A DNA stretch of 64,000 nt from Epiperipatus broadwayi (taxonomy: Eukaryota > Onychophora > Udeonychophora > Euonychophora > Peripatidae), in contig JAQFVV010013382.1 of NCBI GenBank assembly GCA_028023455.1, positions 62,001-126,000 of the forward strand, read 5' to 3'. The translations under genes were made by a program, and so were the position numbers. The notes beneath the pieces are model-generated. The model was not told where the DNA came from, searched no databases, and saw only the letters and a program-made list of their open reading frames with translations. This document shows positions 46,032 through 60,050 of the stretch, piece after piece; within the stretch, counting starts at the first letter, position 1; each line of letters starts with the position of its first letter.

Positions 46032-48193
46032 CAAGCAATTTAAACTCCAATCTTCTAATTTAGAGAGAGAAAAAAAACGGGCTGTCATTAAAATTCTTCA
46101 CTTAATTTAACGGTATTATTCTATCTGAACATTATCTCTATTTAAGAAAGTAAATTGACATCCACACCGTAGGATGGAAATAAAGAAGCTACAATTAATC
46201 AATGGATAATGAAAATGGTCAAACTTTTATTTAGGGTATTATTTTTTTTTATAAATATGTGTGCATATTTTTTTTTTTTTTGTATATATTTTAAAAGGAT
46301 GATTTGTATTGTATTTAAATCATATTTAGGTGTAATAGAATTTAGGCAGTGAAATGCTCAGAGAGATTTCTTTACTAATTATTTGAACCCTTGGCCAAGT
46401 ATATGTATATTAATACAACAAAATGATTTTTTTTTAAATATCCAATTTGATTTTTGTATATATAAAATTTAGTTTAAAACATGGGACAGACAATAGGTTT
46501 AAATATATTGTTTTTATTTCATATTTATTTATCAATTATTATTTTAATGAACAAATAGAGTTCAATCTCATTCAATTGCATTTATTTTGTATCTATTGTT
46601 TAAATTTTTTTATTAAAATATTCAAATCTCTCCATTCATTCATTTTTTTTATATATGGGTCATTATTGTTTTCACAACATAGTTTAGACTTACCCACATA
46701 AATTTTATCATTTTTTTTATTAATTCAATCAATGAAAAATATAGTTGAATTTCCTATTGTATTTTGTTATTAATTTTACCAATTTTCTTTTATATATTTC
46801 AATAAATTGAATTGATTTAAATGCCAACATTATGTTAATTATTTTATTTGGATTGCATAAGAAGTTTTTGCAATTTAAAATTCTGTTCAAGATTCAAACT
46901 CAGCATGGTAAGTGAATTACAATATAAAATATATGTTTTGTATATTATAATTTTTTTATCTTATTTATGTATAAACTTTATATTAATTCCTCCATTCAAG
47001 TATTTGATTCCATATATTTTAGTTAATATTACGGGTAAATGTCATTAGCTTAGAATCGATCATTTCTTTGCTTGTCTAACCCCATCATAAAAATCTGAAT
47101 AGATCATATTTTATCATTGTTTTAGAATAACTTCTCTTAAATACTTTTTTTTTGAACTTCTCTAAAATGAAGAGTACAAATTGCATTGACTGGTTTAATT
47201 GAATATTATCTTTGAATTGAAATAAATGTATATTATAATATTATAGTTTAATTGTTACATAAACCAATTTCATATTCGATTATTTGAAGATTCAATAAAT
47301 AATATTAATAATTATAGGTTAATAAACATTCAATAAAAACTTAATATATCTTTTATATAATGTTATTGGGCATTGTAGAGTTAGAAATTAGTTAATAGAT
47401 TTGTTGATAATAAATTCTCATGGAATATTCTATTCTAAAATATAAGTGAAGCAATAATTAAGTATCGCTTTATTGGAAGATATGAATAAATTATTTATAC
47501 ATTACATTATAGCTTCTTATTAAACTAGACGTAGATTAATTTGTTTAAACATTTAAAGGAGTGCATAAGTTTTCAAAGTGTTTTCCAAAAGGATATAAAA
47601 CTAGTTGATTTCAATAAAATATTGTTAATTAAATATTAAAGAAGAAATAATTATGTATCGCTTTATTGAAAGATATGAGTGAAATGTTTATGCCTTGTAT
47701 TTAGCATTTTATTAAACTAGATATACATTTGAGTCACATATTATTTTGTTTCAACATTTAAAATAGCGACTATATTTAAAAACGTTTTGTAAAAATGCAA
47801 TTATAGTTATTTAGAAGCTCATCTGTTTAGATAAAATGCAGTATCATTAAATATTAAATAGGTTTGAAATATTACAATAACAATAGTATAATAAAGTATA
47901 TTGGAATCTGCTTTAGTTATTGATTTTATTTTATTTTCATTAAACTGTTAATCAAATAGTTAGCCTAATCATATATTATTGTTTAGGGTAATGATATATG
48001 GTGTCACTGCTCATTGCAGTTTACTTTGTAATGGTGATAGATTTGTTGATGTCTGGAGCAGATTATCCTACTATTTTTTTATTTTACATATAGCTTAAAC
48101 AAATCAGGCTTTGTAAAGATTATTAGTGCTTTATGATGATTTGTTACATAATGGCGACCCGATTGAGATAGATTAGATTAGATTAAATTAGAT
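46032..48193. other. AT-rich DNA, nothing recognised
   Basis: Frames at 46447-46701 and 46848-47048 are Phe/Ile/Tyr-rich from T-rich DNA and unrecognised. A (GATTA)n-like short run lies at 48164-48195, directly left of the U repeat. A motif around GTATCGCTTTATTG occurs at about 47461 and 47654, which may be a weak ~190-bp-spaced repeat. Confidence 0.4.
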
Positions 48194-48798
<605 letters not shown>

Positions 48799-49725
48799 TC
48801 AAAAATGTAATAAAACAATGGACATATGTTTTTCATAAATGAGATTACCTATACTTTTTATACAAATTCTTTTGAAGTGGGAATTATTCTATGTGGCAAC
48901 AATAAGACATACAAGTTACAAGAAATAATAAGCATTTTACTTTATTATTAAAAGTTTACAAAATCATCAATGGTTACAAAGTTTATACAAATAATTTTGC
49001 ATATAAAGAATTAATATGAATCCTTATTAGTACATTATTTAAAGTAAAATAGAACAACTTATTATGATAAAAATGACAAAGAAGAAATTTTTGTGTCATA
49101 TTTTAAGATATGATAAGTTTTTGTAAAATATTTTAAGAGACAAGATAGAAATAAGATTGAAAGGCAGACCAATAATATCATATCTTTAGAAATATGACCA
49201 GGTAACTAGAATGATTTTCATATGAAGTTGTTTAACAAATTGTGAATGACAGATGTTGCAACAACAAGGCATTACCTTTACAAGCTATTGAGGAAAGTTT
49301 TATTTTTAATAATCAAATTTAGCTTGATTTATACTTGAATAATAATATAACCCCAAATATTCAACTACCTTATATAGAGTTTTAATTTTCAGAGAAATAA
49401 CTAATCTTGATTTTTATAATGGCAGAAAACAATTTTATAAATAATATGTATTTAGTTGTTTAAAAATAACTCTCAAATTTTTGTTAAAAACCATGCCTTC
49501 TGAAATAATAAAATTGTATCTTTGACATTAACATTTAAACATGATCTTGTAAATAATTACATATGTTTGTGTAAAAAAGTAATTAACTAATGAAGCCAAA
49601 TGAATAGATTAACACCAATCTTAAATTACATTTGACTGTTAATTTTTTGTCTGTTTACTTTAGCAAAAAAATATCTTAATTATTTATATTCCTAAAAATT
49701 TTATTTTATATTTTATTTAACTACT
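48799..49725. other. AT-rich DNA, nothing recognised
   Basis: No supported feature was seen. Confidence 0.5.
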
Positions 49726-49965
49726 TATATATGTAATATATAGGGTACATGAGCACAGACTTTCACACAACCCACCACTCTCCACTCTATCTAATAACAC
49801 TGATACACTTAAGCACATATATGCTGAAAAGATAAATAATCACCAATATACGTATTTCTTTTCAGCAATATATGTGCTTAAGTGTATCAGTGTTATTAGA
49901 TAGAGTGGAGAGTGGTGGGTTGTGTGAAAGTCTGTGCTCATATACCCTATATATTATACATATAG
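49726..49965. mobile_element. near-perfect hairpin element, ~105-bp arms
   Basis: The left arm (about 49726-49831) and right arm (about 49858-49965) are reverse complements with roughly one substitution and one or two small indels around an AT-rich loop of about 26 bp. Arm landmarks include GAGCACAGACTTTCACACAA and CACTCTATCTAATAACACTG. The near identity contrasts with other inverted repeats here, so it is recent or maintained by gene conversion. It has no coding content. A transcript would fold into one very long stem. Confidence 0.85.
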
Positions 49966-50121
49966 ACACAGGTGTATATATAATAAGCCTGTGTTTCAGT
50001 TATTAACTATTTATATAAATGCTGTTTATTATTTGTAGAGAGTTGACTAACTTTAAGTTTATTTTAGTAATCACACCCCCCCCCCAAACATTAGTAGTAC
50101 CCAGTGCAAATCATAGTTATT

Positions 50122-51733
50122 AAGTCAGGGATACATTCCATAGGTGGAGCTCTTGTTGGAAAGTCATGCTTCTCACAACTTGCACAGAATGACTCTGAAA
50201 GTTGGTGTTGCAGCAGTGAAATGTGTCTTTTTTATTTATTTGGCCCTTTAAAGGCCTTGTTTTTCTGATAATGTACTCTTTCATTGACTAAATCTCAGTT
50301 TTAATGCATTGTTAACATAATTTTCTTATGTCTACCTTGTGCTTATCAGCATTTAATTATCTCATTTACCCCCCCCCCCAATTTGGTGGATGGTTTAACT
50401 TTTTCATGGACCATTAATGCTTTTATTCCCTCTTAAATATTTCTTCTACTCCAAGTTCTCTGTCACTCAAAACTTGTTTTTAAAGTTTTCTGTGTGTTGT
50501 TCCAGTTATTTAGATTATTTTAAACAATCTTATTTTTCAGACACTCCCTCTTATGGGGTCACTAACAACCTAGAATTCCACTCAATTTTTTTATTCCTCA
50601 ACTAAAATTATTAATAACATTTTTTTTATGTTTTTTTTTTTCTTTTACATCAATATATTCAATTTTTCCATTTCAAAATTGTTTTTCTTCATATTACTCT
50701 TCATTCTTTCAAAGGATTTAAAGACGAACGCTGCACCTAGCGGGGAAAATGTGCAGAGACCTAAACTACATGAACTAAACCCTTAGTATCTTAGACTCTT
50801 AAATATTACTCCTACTCCAAATTCTCTGTCACTCAAAACTTATTTTTAAAGTTCTCTATGTGTTGTTTCAGTTATTTAGGCCATTTTTATCGATCTTGTT
50901 TTTCAGACCCTCCCCCTTCTGGGATAACTAACCACCTAAAATTCCACTTAATTTTCTCATTCCTCAACTAAAATTATTAGTAATAAGTCCGGCCCCCCTT
51001 TTTTTTTTTTTGTTTTTACATCAATATATTCAATTTATTCATTTCAAAATTGTTTTTCTTCATACTACACTTCATTCTTTCAAACAGTTTAAAGATGACT
51101 GCTGCCCATAGTGGGAAAAATGTGAAGAGATCTAAACTACATGAACTAAACCTTTCAATATTACCCAAATTTTATCCAAACAGAATCTCAAACAAGACAA
51201 CTAAAAACATCATCACCAAATAACTTATTTCAAAGTCTCTATATCCTTGCCCTCTGGATCTTCCTCCATTTCAGGCTGTGGTTTTCTCTATCAAAAGTAA
51301 GAAGCTAGTCAAAAGAAACAACATGACCAATCATAATGTCATTCCAAGTAAAATAACCCATTTTCATAAGACAAAAATCAACCTGTTGCATCTAAGCATA
51401 ATCAGAAATGTCCTCATCCATCCCTGAAACCTCTAAATACTTAACATATAGCTATCCCTCCAAATTTCACATCATATATAGATCCTCCTATCAATCCACC
51501 ATGGCCACCAAGTCTATCAACATTGTTACTTACCAAATAGTCTTCTTTGCCTGGACTAAACAACTTTAGCATATCGCCTTCCTACGTCATAGTTATTCCC
51601 TTCCCCTTCACCATATTGTACTGAATTTTATTTCACCAAGTAATTATCTCTTTGTAAACATTTTTTTAACTGTTGTGTATTTTGTCTTTTTGATGAATAA
51701 AAGCTTTCATCACTGAGAAAAAAAGTCAGGGAT
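50122..51733 (+). mobile_element. retroposon with A-tail and 11-bp target-site duplication
   Basis: An 11-base sequence AAGTCAGGGAT occurs at 50122-50132 and again at 51723-51733. Between them lies a 1.59-kb insertion ending in AATAAA (51696-51701), then GCTTTCATCACTGAG, then an A-run (51718-51724). These are the hallmarks of LINE-mediated retroposition of a polyadenylated RNA. Internally, a 366-bp unit is present twice in tandem (50431-50796 and 50797-51152), with a conserved end around CTAAACTACATGAACTAAAC. No reverse transcriptase is seen. The insert may be a 5'-truncated LINE 3' region, a composite SINE or a retrocopied noncoding RNA. The 62-codon frame at 50417-50605 is not persuasive. 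Confidence 0.75.
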
Positions 51734-51954
51734 TTTGGGTGAGTTAGGCACTAGATAGAGATTTTATGTGTATACCTTTTTATGTTCAGTTATTACTATA
51801 ACTTACACTTGGATGACACTACTACAAGGGGATTTGCCATTGTTTGAATCTAGATTAGCATCAAAATTGAAATTTGAATCTGGTTAAATTTTATAAGCAT
51901 AATTACATTTTTCTAGCTATTTTTTACCTTTTTATTTAAATTACAAAGTACATA
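51734..51954 (+). repeat. continuation of the interrupted R5 repeat, then unrecognised DNA
   Basis: To about 51860 the sequence matches the right half of the uninterrupted R5 copy at about 43150-43260, with shared GCACTAGATAGAGATTTTATG-type and GGATGACACTACTA-type blocks. Together with 50080-50121 this is the host repeat split by the retroposon. Confidence 0.55.
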
Positions 51955-52625
51955 TTACTTGCTTCACATAATATGATGTGTTACAAGAAACTTATTTGGT
52001 GAGAATACATCAAGTTTAAAAAAAAACGAAATGATCTCATCATTTCTCAGTACAAATCAAAAATAAAAATTAACCCATCAGCATACTTGCTGCAATAGTA
52101 AAGTAAAAAGTCACCCAAATTTAAATATCATTCATTAAGTGGTTAATCCCTTGTTTAATGAATGACTAATAAAATTGTTAATTAAAATAATAGAATTGTT
52201 AACTAAAATCGAGTTCTATATAATTGTTTTCTGTGTGTGTGTTTAAAACTTAATTAAGTAGTTTCATATTTATAAGCATAACACAAAAATTTAAAAAAAC
52301 AATGAACAAATTTTGACCATGCAATTTTGAAATAAAAAACAAACTTGTAAATGTTTGATCAGTTCAAAATATTGATTGTTATAAATATAAAAATGTTAAA
52401 TAGATAGATGATGGTTTAAATTATATTATGCAATGATATAAATATTTTCGATGGGTATATTTAAATATATTTTGAATCCTAATATTATCATGTAATAAGA
52501 TAAAACCTATAATAAAATTATTTTTTAATTTAATTTAAATGTAATGAATTTAGTTAATTAATCATTAGATTTTTGCATTTTAAAAAAATGTTTAAATTTG
52601 ATTTGTGTTTAATTTTAAAAAGTCT
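51955..52625 (+). repeat. dispersed repeat R7, copy 1
   Basis: This aligns in the same orientation with 55700-56395. Shared blocks are TTGGTGAGAA-ACATCA, the AATCTATCAGCA-like block, a TGATTGTTATAAAT block, a TAATTTAATTTA-ATGTAATGA block and TAATTAATCATTAGATT. The copies are diverged and no coding content is seen. Confidence 0.65.
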
Positions 52626-53769
<1,144 letters not shown>

Positions 53770-53859
53770 TCATAATACAAAATTAGATATTTATAACACA
53801 CTTGCCTTATATATATATGAAGTAACTAAAAAATTTTCACAAATAACAATGTTTAGGCT

Positions 53860-54400
53860 TTCAGAGTATGTTTACTCTATATTCATAGCCATGTGTAATT
53901 TTTTCAATATTGTAATGCCAACATCCCTTAGATTGATGGCGTTTGGATCATTTACAATGAAATATGCTTCTTTTATTTTTCTTTTGGCATCATTTCTTTC
54001 TTTGCAAACAATTTTGGCACAAGAAGTTTCAAATTTATGATTAAACATTTTTTTGGTGTTCTACAAATATTGATTTGCCTTAATTTTTGTTTACCATTCT
54101 ATTGTATGTATATAAGTGTTGGGTTCATGTATTGTTTACTGTGTCCTGGGTATCATTGTAATATGTTGCCTTTTAGCCAGAATGAGGGCGGATAATCATA
54201 TATACAACATAGGAGGTCCAACTCTATTTTGTCATTTGTGTGTTTGATGATTCTATTTGTTTTTGATGGAGTACTGAAGCCTATTTTAAATTTATTAGAT
54301 ACAATTTTGACTAAATATTTTGGCATTTTGGGAAGATAAGGTAAACTTAAATGTGGTTTGACTTCATTGGCATGCTCCAGGGTTAAGTTTTTTTTTATAG
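53860..54400 (-). pseudogene. Penelope-like retroelement remnant, endonuclease linker and C-terminus
   Basis: Read on the minus strand, 54400-54153 encodes an LPYLPK motif followed by a Lys-Ile-Val-Ser-Asn-Lys stretch, a GFSTPSKTNRIIKHTNDKIE stretch and then an Ile-Tyr at the expected GIY position before a stop. This is the linker into the GIY-YIG endonuclease. After a damaged segment, 54042-53872 is an open 56-codon stretch with CKERNDAKRKIKEAYFI then a Pro-Asn-Ala-Ile-Asn motif and a natural-looking stop (53872-53874). That is the conserved C-terminal tail of Penelope-like proteins. The catalytic endonuclease core between them is frameshifted or lost. This is the clearest protein homology in the window. 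Confidence 0.75.
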
Positions 54401-54889
54401 AAAAGCTTGATTCTGTTGGTGATAGCTCTGTAGTTATATCTCACTTTTATTAAGTCTCTAATATAACTTCACCTATATCATTTAAAGCATATTATAAGTA
54501 TTATGATCAATTGGTGTACTAAATTATTCATTACAAAATTAGATATTGTAAATAATTTTCAATGTAAATTAATTTGAAATATATTTAATGATGCATACAA
54601 TATTTCATTTTATGTTCCTTCATATATAAATAGACTAATTAATAATTTTAAGAGTATTATACCTAACATGCACAGAAAGTAGTGCAATTTATCATATTAT
54701 ATGTAATTTAAAAAAAAAAAAAAAAACATATATTGGAGAATCAAGACATGTTCTGGAAAAATATATAAAATAATACCAATTATTATTTTCCTGAAGATTT
54801 ATGATGTTTTTAGTTGTATTTATATGTTTGATTATTTCCATCATTTAATATAAGTATTGAATATATTTAAACAAAATTAACTTTGTTTA
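54401..54889. other. AT-rich DNA, nothing recognised
   Basis: The reverse transcriptase part of the neighbouring Penelope-like element should lie here (minus strand, upstream) if present. I could not recognise it, so the copy appears 5'-truncated or too decayed. Confidence 0.4.
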
Positions 54890-55080
54890 AATATCCCAAT
54901 TACATTCTACTGTTAGTACTAGCACACAGGTTATTATATGCACAATGTTTTGAAATCTTATTCTCCCCTCTTCTTCGGGTGCTGCTGGACTAACCAGTGA
55001 CAATACTAGCATGAGATTTGACCAGAACTCTTAGATTATTTGTGCATTCAATGTTAAGGTAACACTCTAATCAGGTAAAA
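54890..55080 (+). repeat. dispersed repeat R5, partial copy
   Basis: This resembles 42640-42790, with a TGCA-AATGTTT block, a CTTCTTCGGGTGCTGCTGG block and CTAACCAGTGACAAT. It is diverged and only about 120-180 bp is recognisable. Confidence 0.5.
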
Positions 55081-55699
55081 AAAATTACAAATAGTCAAAT
55101 AAATATGGCCTCATTATTCTTTAATCATGAAAAATCTTGTAATTTGAAATTTAGTTAATTGTCAATGACACGAAATATTAAGAGAAAAAAATGATATATA
55201 TAGGAAGCAATAAGGATAAGTAATTTAAAAGATAATATAATAAATAGACAATCAACTAATACTCACATACACAGTTTATGAAAAAAATGACATGGTATTA
55301 ATCTTCCTCATATTACTTTACAGTTGATAAGGATTACAATGGAATCAAAAGCACTACTGATTTTTTAATATATATATATATTGGTATTTTTATCATTAAA
55401 ATTATTTGGAGCTAACACATATATCAAATAAATGCCTATGTTTATTTCTGAAAGTAATTTAGATTAGCAAAAAGAAGAAAAAAATGAAACTGTATATATT
55501 CCATAAACATTAATTACTTTTTAATAGCTATTTATTGTTTATATTTTTATTTAAGTGATAAGTAAAGTTAATAAACATCACATGACGTATAGTGAGTTTT
55601 GCCTGTGATAAGTAAAGTACATGTTAATTGCTTCTATTTTAGAAAAAAAAAAAATGTGTTCACAATTAACATTGAAATGGAATATATATATATTGAGTA
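55081..55699. other. AT-rich DNA with a short direct repeat
   Basis: A GTGATAAGTAAAGT motif is directly repeated at about 55555 and 55604. Nothing else was seen. Confidence 0.45.
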
Positions 55700-56395
55700 T
55701 TCACAAAATATGAGGCCCTATAAGAAACGTTGTTTGATGAGAAAACATCATGTTTAAACATCTTTTTTTTTTCTCCAATTCTTATTGAGTTTGAAATAAA
55801 ATTTAATCTATCAGCAGATGTGCTGTGATAATAAAGAAAAAAAAAAAAACAACTAGAAAAATAATAATAGAAGTCTGGTCTGTAATGTATAGAACTTTTT
55901 TAACTCCTGGTTATTTACTTTATTATATAAAGCAAAAGATTCATTGAAATTTAAAATATCAGAATTTCGAAGGTATAATACAGTTATATTTAACTGGCTT
56001 GTGTACGCGCGCTTGCATCTGTGAAAACGTAAGGCAAATTAAGATTTTCGGATTTATAAACATGTAAACTAAACAATAAATAAAGAAACACGCTTTTAAC
56101 ATGAAGTTGGGGGGGGGGGCATGGACATGTTTGATAGGTCAGTCTAAAATGTTGATTGTTATAAATGTATAAGGTTAAATAGACATATATTTGTGTATAT
56201 TGTGTTCATTGGTAATTTTTAATAGTATTTATTTAAACAGATGTTGAATTATTTTATTGTGTTTATGAGATAAATCCTATAACAAAATAATTTTCTAATT
56301 TAATTTAGATGTAATGATTTTTAAATAATTAATCATTAGATTCTTGTTTTTAAAAACTTGTTCCAGTTTGATTTGTATTTTAATTTATTTTACTA
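55700..56395 (+). repeat. dispersed repeat R7, copy 2
   Basis: This is the partner of 51955-52625. It keeps several CpG sites around 55980-56040 (GTACGCGCGC) where the other copy reads a GTGTGTGTG run. That suggests CpG decay or microsatellite replacement in copy 1. A G-run of about ten lies at 56109. Confidence 0.65.
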
Positions 56396-57760
56396 GATTT
56401 AATTTGATGAACATATTGCAAAATAATTTATTAATGCTGAAATTAATCTCATTTCATCATTTCCATCAATTAATCTCTTTAAACGATAATAATTAATTAT
56501 TATTTTCTTTAGAATGAAATATTTACCATAACACTTTTAATCTTGTAAAAATTTTAAAAAACTGTATAAAACTAAGCCGTGATATATTTTGATTTTTTTT
56601 AATTGAATTAACTTACAAATGCACACATCTACATATATATATATTAGCGTGAGTGTTGTTAATGAAAAAAAAAAACACGTTTCAGTTAAATATTTGAATT
56701 CAAGTAAGGTCATGACAAAGAATAACGATTAAGAGGCAATTTCTACACTAATAATGATAGTGCTTTATAGTATTTTATTGCTTTGTTCTCTTTATTGAGA
56801 TCAAAGTTTTGTTTAAACATAGAAAAATATAAATAAAACCTTTTTTTTTTTTTTTTAATTTGCGCCTTTGTTTCTTGTTATCTACCCTAAGGTAAGTATT
56901 GCTTTTTTTAGAGGTGAGGTTGGAGGAAAGGAGAAAAAGATAGATTGGGATCTCTTCTTTATAAATTATAGTTTTATGATGTTTTATTTATTAATTTAAA
57001 CTGTTATTCTTTTGTAAAGTTTTATATACATTTTCTTTTCTTTCATAATTCTTAGTACATAATTTTTATTTTTCTAATAATTTAAAACTGTGAAAATTGA
57101 AGCAAAGTATGAACTTAGAAAATGTCATGACAATATAACTTATCTTTAGTTAAAACTTTTACATTTTCGTTAACTCTTACAATAATAAAAATATTTATAT
57201 ATGTGTTTAACCCACTAGAGAACTGTTGCAAATAAACATAAAGTAAACAGAATTCCATACAACTTACAGTCGTTTGAAATATATGCAGTTTTATGGTTTT
57301 AGAAAAAAAAAAAAACTGTATTTGACTAAAGAAAATGAGATATTAAGATTTAATTTGAAAATACATGTGAATACTAATCTTATCAATAATCTTTGTAAAG
57401 AAAAAAGTATGTCTAGGCTTTCAAAAATATTATAATATATTTGTTCCTTTTCATTTTGATAACATCATCAGCTAGTACACAAAGTTTTATTTATCCCTAT
57501 AGTGACTATTTGCTATATGCTATTTTTAAGCTCTACTACATACACGCTTGCGCGCATATATATATATATTGCTATTAAAAGGTGTGAAAGTTGCTTTGAA
57601 ATATTCATTATTATATTTTACTCTGAATGTTTAGGTGGTTACTGGTTGGAACTTAATTATATATATATGACAATAGATGTATATATATACCGAAAACACC
57701 TTCAAGCGTTTGTTTCATTAACTGTAAGAATTAGTCTATGTTCTGAGCTGAGCTAGAAAG
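56396..57760. other. AT-rich DNA, nothing recognised
   Basis: Homopolymer T-runs (about 56840) and short (AT)n runs occur. The 84-codon frame at 57502-57756 crosses an (AT)n run and is unrecognised. Confidence 0.45.
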
Positions 57761-57900
57761 GGATAACCCCGTGCTGTTATAAAGTCATCATCGGTTAGTC
57801 ATACCGGGGTTTGGGTTTGAATTCAGTTGGCTTTTTGGATTTTTCAGCGTGGGTGGGTTTGAATGGGTTGTGTAGGAAGGTGGTGGTTTTCCGGTAAATA
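57761..57900 (+). mobile_element. possible SINE-like fragment
   Basis: A B-box-like GGGTTTGAATTCA lies at 57813-57825 in a locally GC-richer segment that continues into a GT-rich stretch and ends at (AT)n (57897 on). No clear A box was found at the expected upstream distance, so the RNA polymerase III origin is only suggested. Confidence 0.3.
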
Positions 57901-58469
57901 TATATATATATGATCAAGACTTTTATTTATCAGTACATTTTTCTACTCAATTCCACCATTTACCAATTTCCCCTCAATTAAATATAAGAAATGTACATTA
58001 AACTTCTCATTAAATGCAACTGATTAATATATATATATGTAAAGTGTAAAAAAAAGTAGTACAGCATTTTATAACATGATTCTGTATTCAATTTTGAAAA
58101 TTGATAATATAATTAGTAGTAGCTTAGATGTTTTATCAATTCTGCTTTGGAATGTAATTTGACTGTAGGGAGAACATATGATAAAATTAAATTTAAAAAA
58201 CGCTATTAGAATTACATTTTAAAACATTAATAAAGAGTATCTCATTGTAAAAGATTGTCATTTACAGTTAGGCTTAATACATTATACAGATCAAATGTCA
58301 TAAAAGTATGTGATAATTAATATATTATTTTAAAACGAGATAATACTGTTGTTTAGTGTTATTGATTTTGGTTAAATTTTATATTACGTTCTTGATTTTT
58401 CATAAAATATATATTAATAAAATGTATCAATTTAATGAGGTATATTGAAGCTGGAAATATAGTATATAT
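57901..58469. other. AT-rich DNA, nothing recognised
   Basis: No supported feature beyond short AT runs was seen. Confidence 0.5.
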
Positions 58470-58560
58470 TTCTGCTTCACCTAGTGCCAATGTCGTAAGC
58501 ACTAGTCTGGGTTTAAACCCAACCTTATTAACTGACACCCATCTCATAATAGGTGGAAGT
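58470..58560 (+). mobile_element. possible tRNA-like SINE fragment
   Basis: A B-box-like GGTTTAAACCC (58510-58520) follows a CTAGTGCCAATG-like segment that could be a degraded A box, though spacing is short (about 28 bases between starts). The B-box is palindromic, so orientation is uncertain. Confidence 0.3.
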
Positions 58561-58874
58561 ATATTTTAATATTATAATCTTGTATATTTTATTCTTATTT
58601 TGTGATTAAAACTAACCTTTTATAATAATTATTTATTTTATAATATTTGTAGAGCTATATTATGTTTATTTTATTAAGTTGGTATTTATATGTACATTAG
58701 GGGATCAATTGTATTTTGAAAGTTTCTATTTAAGTTTTAGTCAAATACTAAATGTGAAAGTCATTGTACTAAATTCCTAAAATTTTTCTAATCTAAACTT
58801 TAATTAAATAGATTTTGTTAGTACAATGACTGATAAACTTAATATGCTTGTTGTTGTTTTTTTTTTTTAATTAG

Positions 58875-59230
58875 AAAATCAACCCTTGGGGCATGTTCAG
58901 GCAGAGTTATAGATTTTCCCTCCAAGCAGGCACCAACCTCACATAACTGCTTAAAGAAATTACAATTGGTGGAAGCCAGTGTAGATTCAATCCGATAGAT
59001 AAAGATCAGAACATATAAATAGTGAAAAGTTTGATAAGAGGGAGAGTTTTACTGAAGAGTGATTAATCTATATACAAGACATCATACCTAAAAGAATGGT
59101 GGGCTAAAAGATCGACCGTGCTTCCCGGAGCTTTGTCTCACCAGCTCATCAAGGTCATCCACTGCTGTCAACATCTAGCGGAGCCTATCTGTGTCCAGAA
59201 AACCTGCTAATACTCTGACTGTAACTGCCT
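58875..59230 (+). other. GC-richer segment of unknown nature
   Basis: Following a T-run and TTAATTAG, an open stretch of about 42 codons (58880-59007) and a second GC-richer part (59100-59220) stand out. It could be a terminal exon or a dispersed retroposon fragment. I recognise no domain and found no donor site, tail or target-site duplication. Confidence 0.3.
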
Positions 59231-59297
59231 CTATTAAGCCGTGAAACATTTCCAATAGGTATTATTATAATCTCGAATAATCTATCAAGATCTCTTC

Positions 59298-59299
<2 letters not shown>

Positions 59300-59345
<46 letters not shown>
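59300..59345. repeat. compound (AT)n(GT)n microsatellite
   Basis: About 15 AT units run directly into about 8 GT units. Confidence 0.95.
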
Positions 59346-59969
59346 CTGTGAATCTAATTTTGCTCTCAAATGATTTCTTTATATTTAATCCTATTCTCAT
59401 ATGCTTTTTAACTTTCTTTTCCTTAATTTCGGTGCGGTCATTTATTTATAGATATTTATGACTTGATTATATATATATGTTTTTTTGATTTTATTTATTA
59501 ATTTGCCAATCTAAGCAAACTGGCGATTTTTAATTTATAAAAATCTTTTCTGTCATTTTTTTCTCTTCATACAAAGGTTATTTATGTCCCCTTAAAATAT
59601 ATGTAATGCATTATAAATTAATTCGTTCGCCAGATTGTTTTATGAATCAACATTGTAGGTTCGTTTTTTTTTAAATATAAAAATTGATTTGTTTAACCCG
59701 GTGAAAATCCAGAACGTTGGCTAATTAACGCTTTGATATCATATAAAATATTATTTATTCAATTCTGAAAGAGTGCCTTATTAATTGTGTTTCTATGTAT
59801 AACTGCTATTTCTTTTAGTTTCCATACTCTTAAAATATATGCTTTATTATTTTCCGTTATTATAAAACCAACAAAGGTGGGATTGATTTGTTTTAAATGG
59901 TAGGACAGGGAAGGGGAAATCTTAATGTTTCTATTATTAATTAGAATCGTAATGTATGTGAAATATTCT

Positions 59970-59972
<3 letters not shown>
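59346..59972. other. AT-rich DNA, nothing recognised
   Basis: No supported feature was seen. Confidence 0.5.

Positions 59973-60046
<74 letters not shown>
59973..60046. repeat. (AT)n microsatellite
   Basis: A pure AT run of about 36 units. It forms the 3' boundary of the minus-strand SINE-like sequence that follows. Confidence 0.97.
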
Positions 60047-60050
<4 letters not shown>

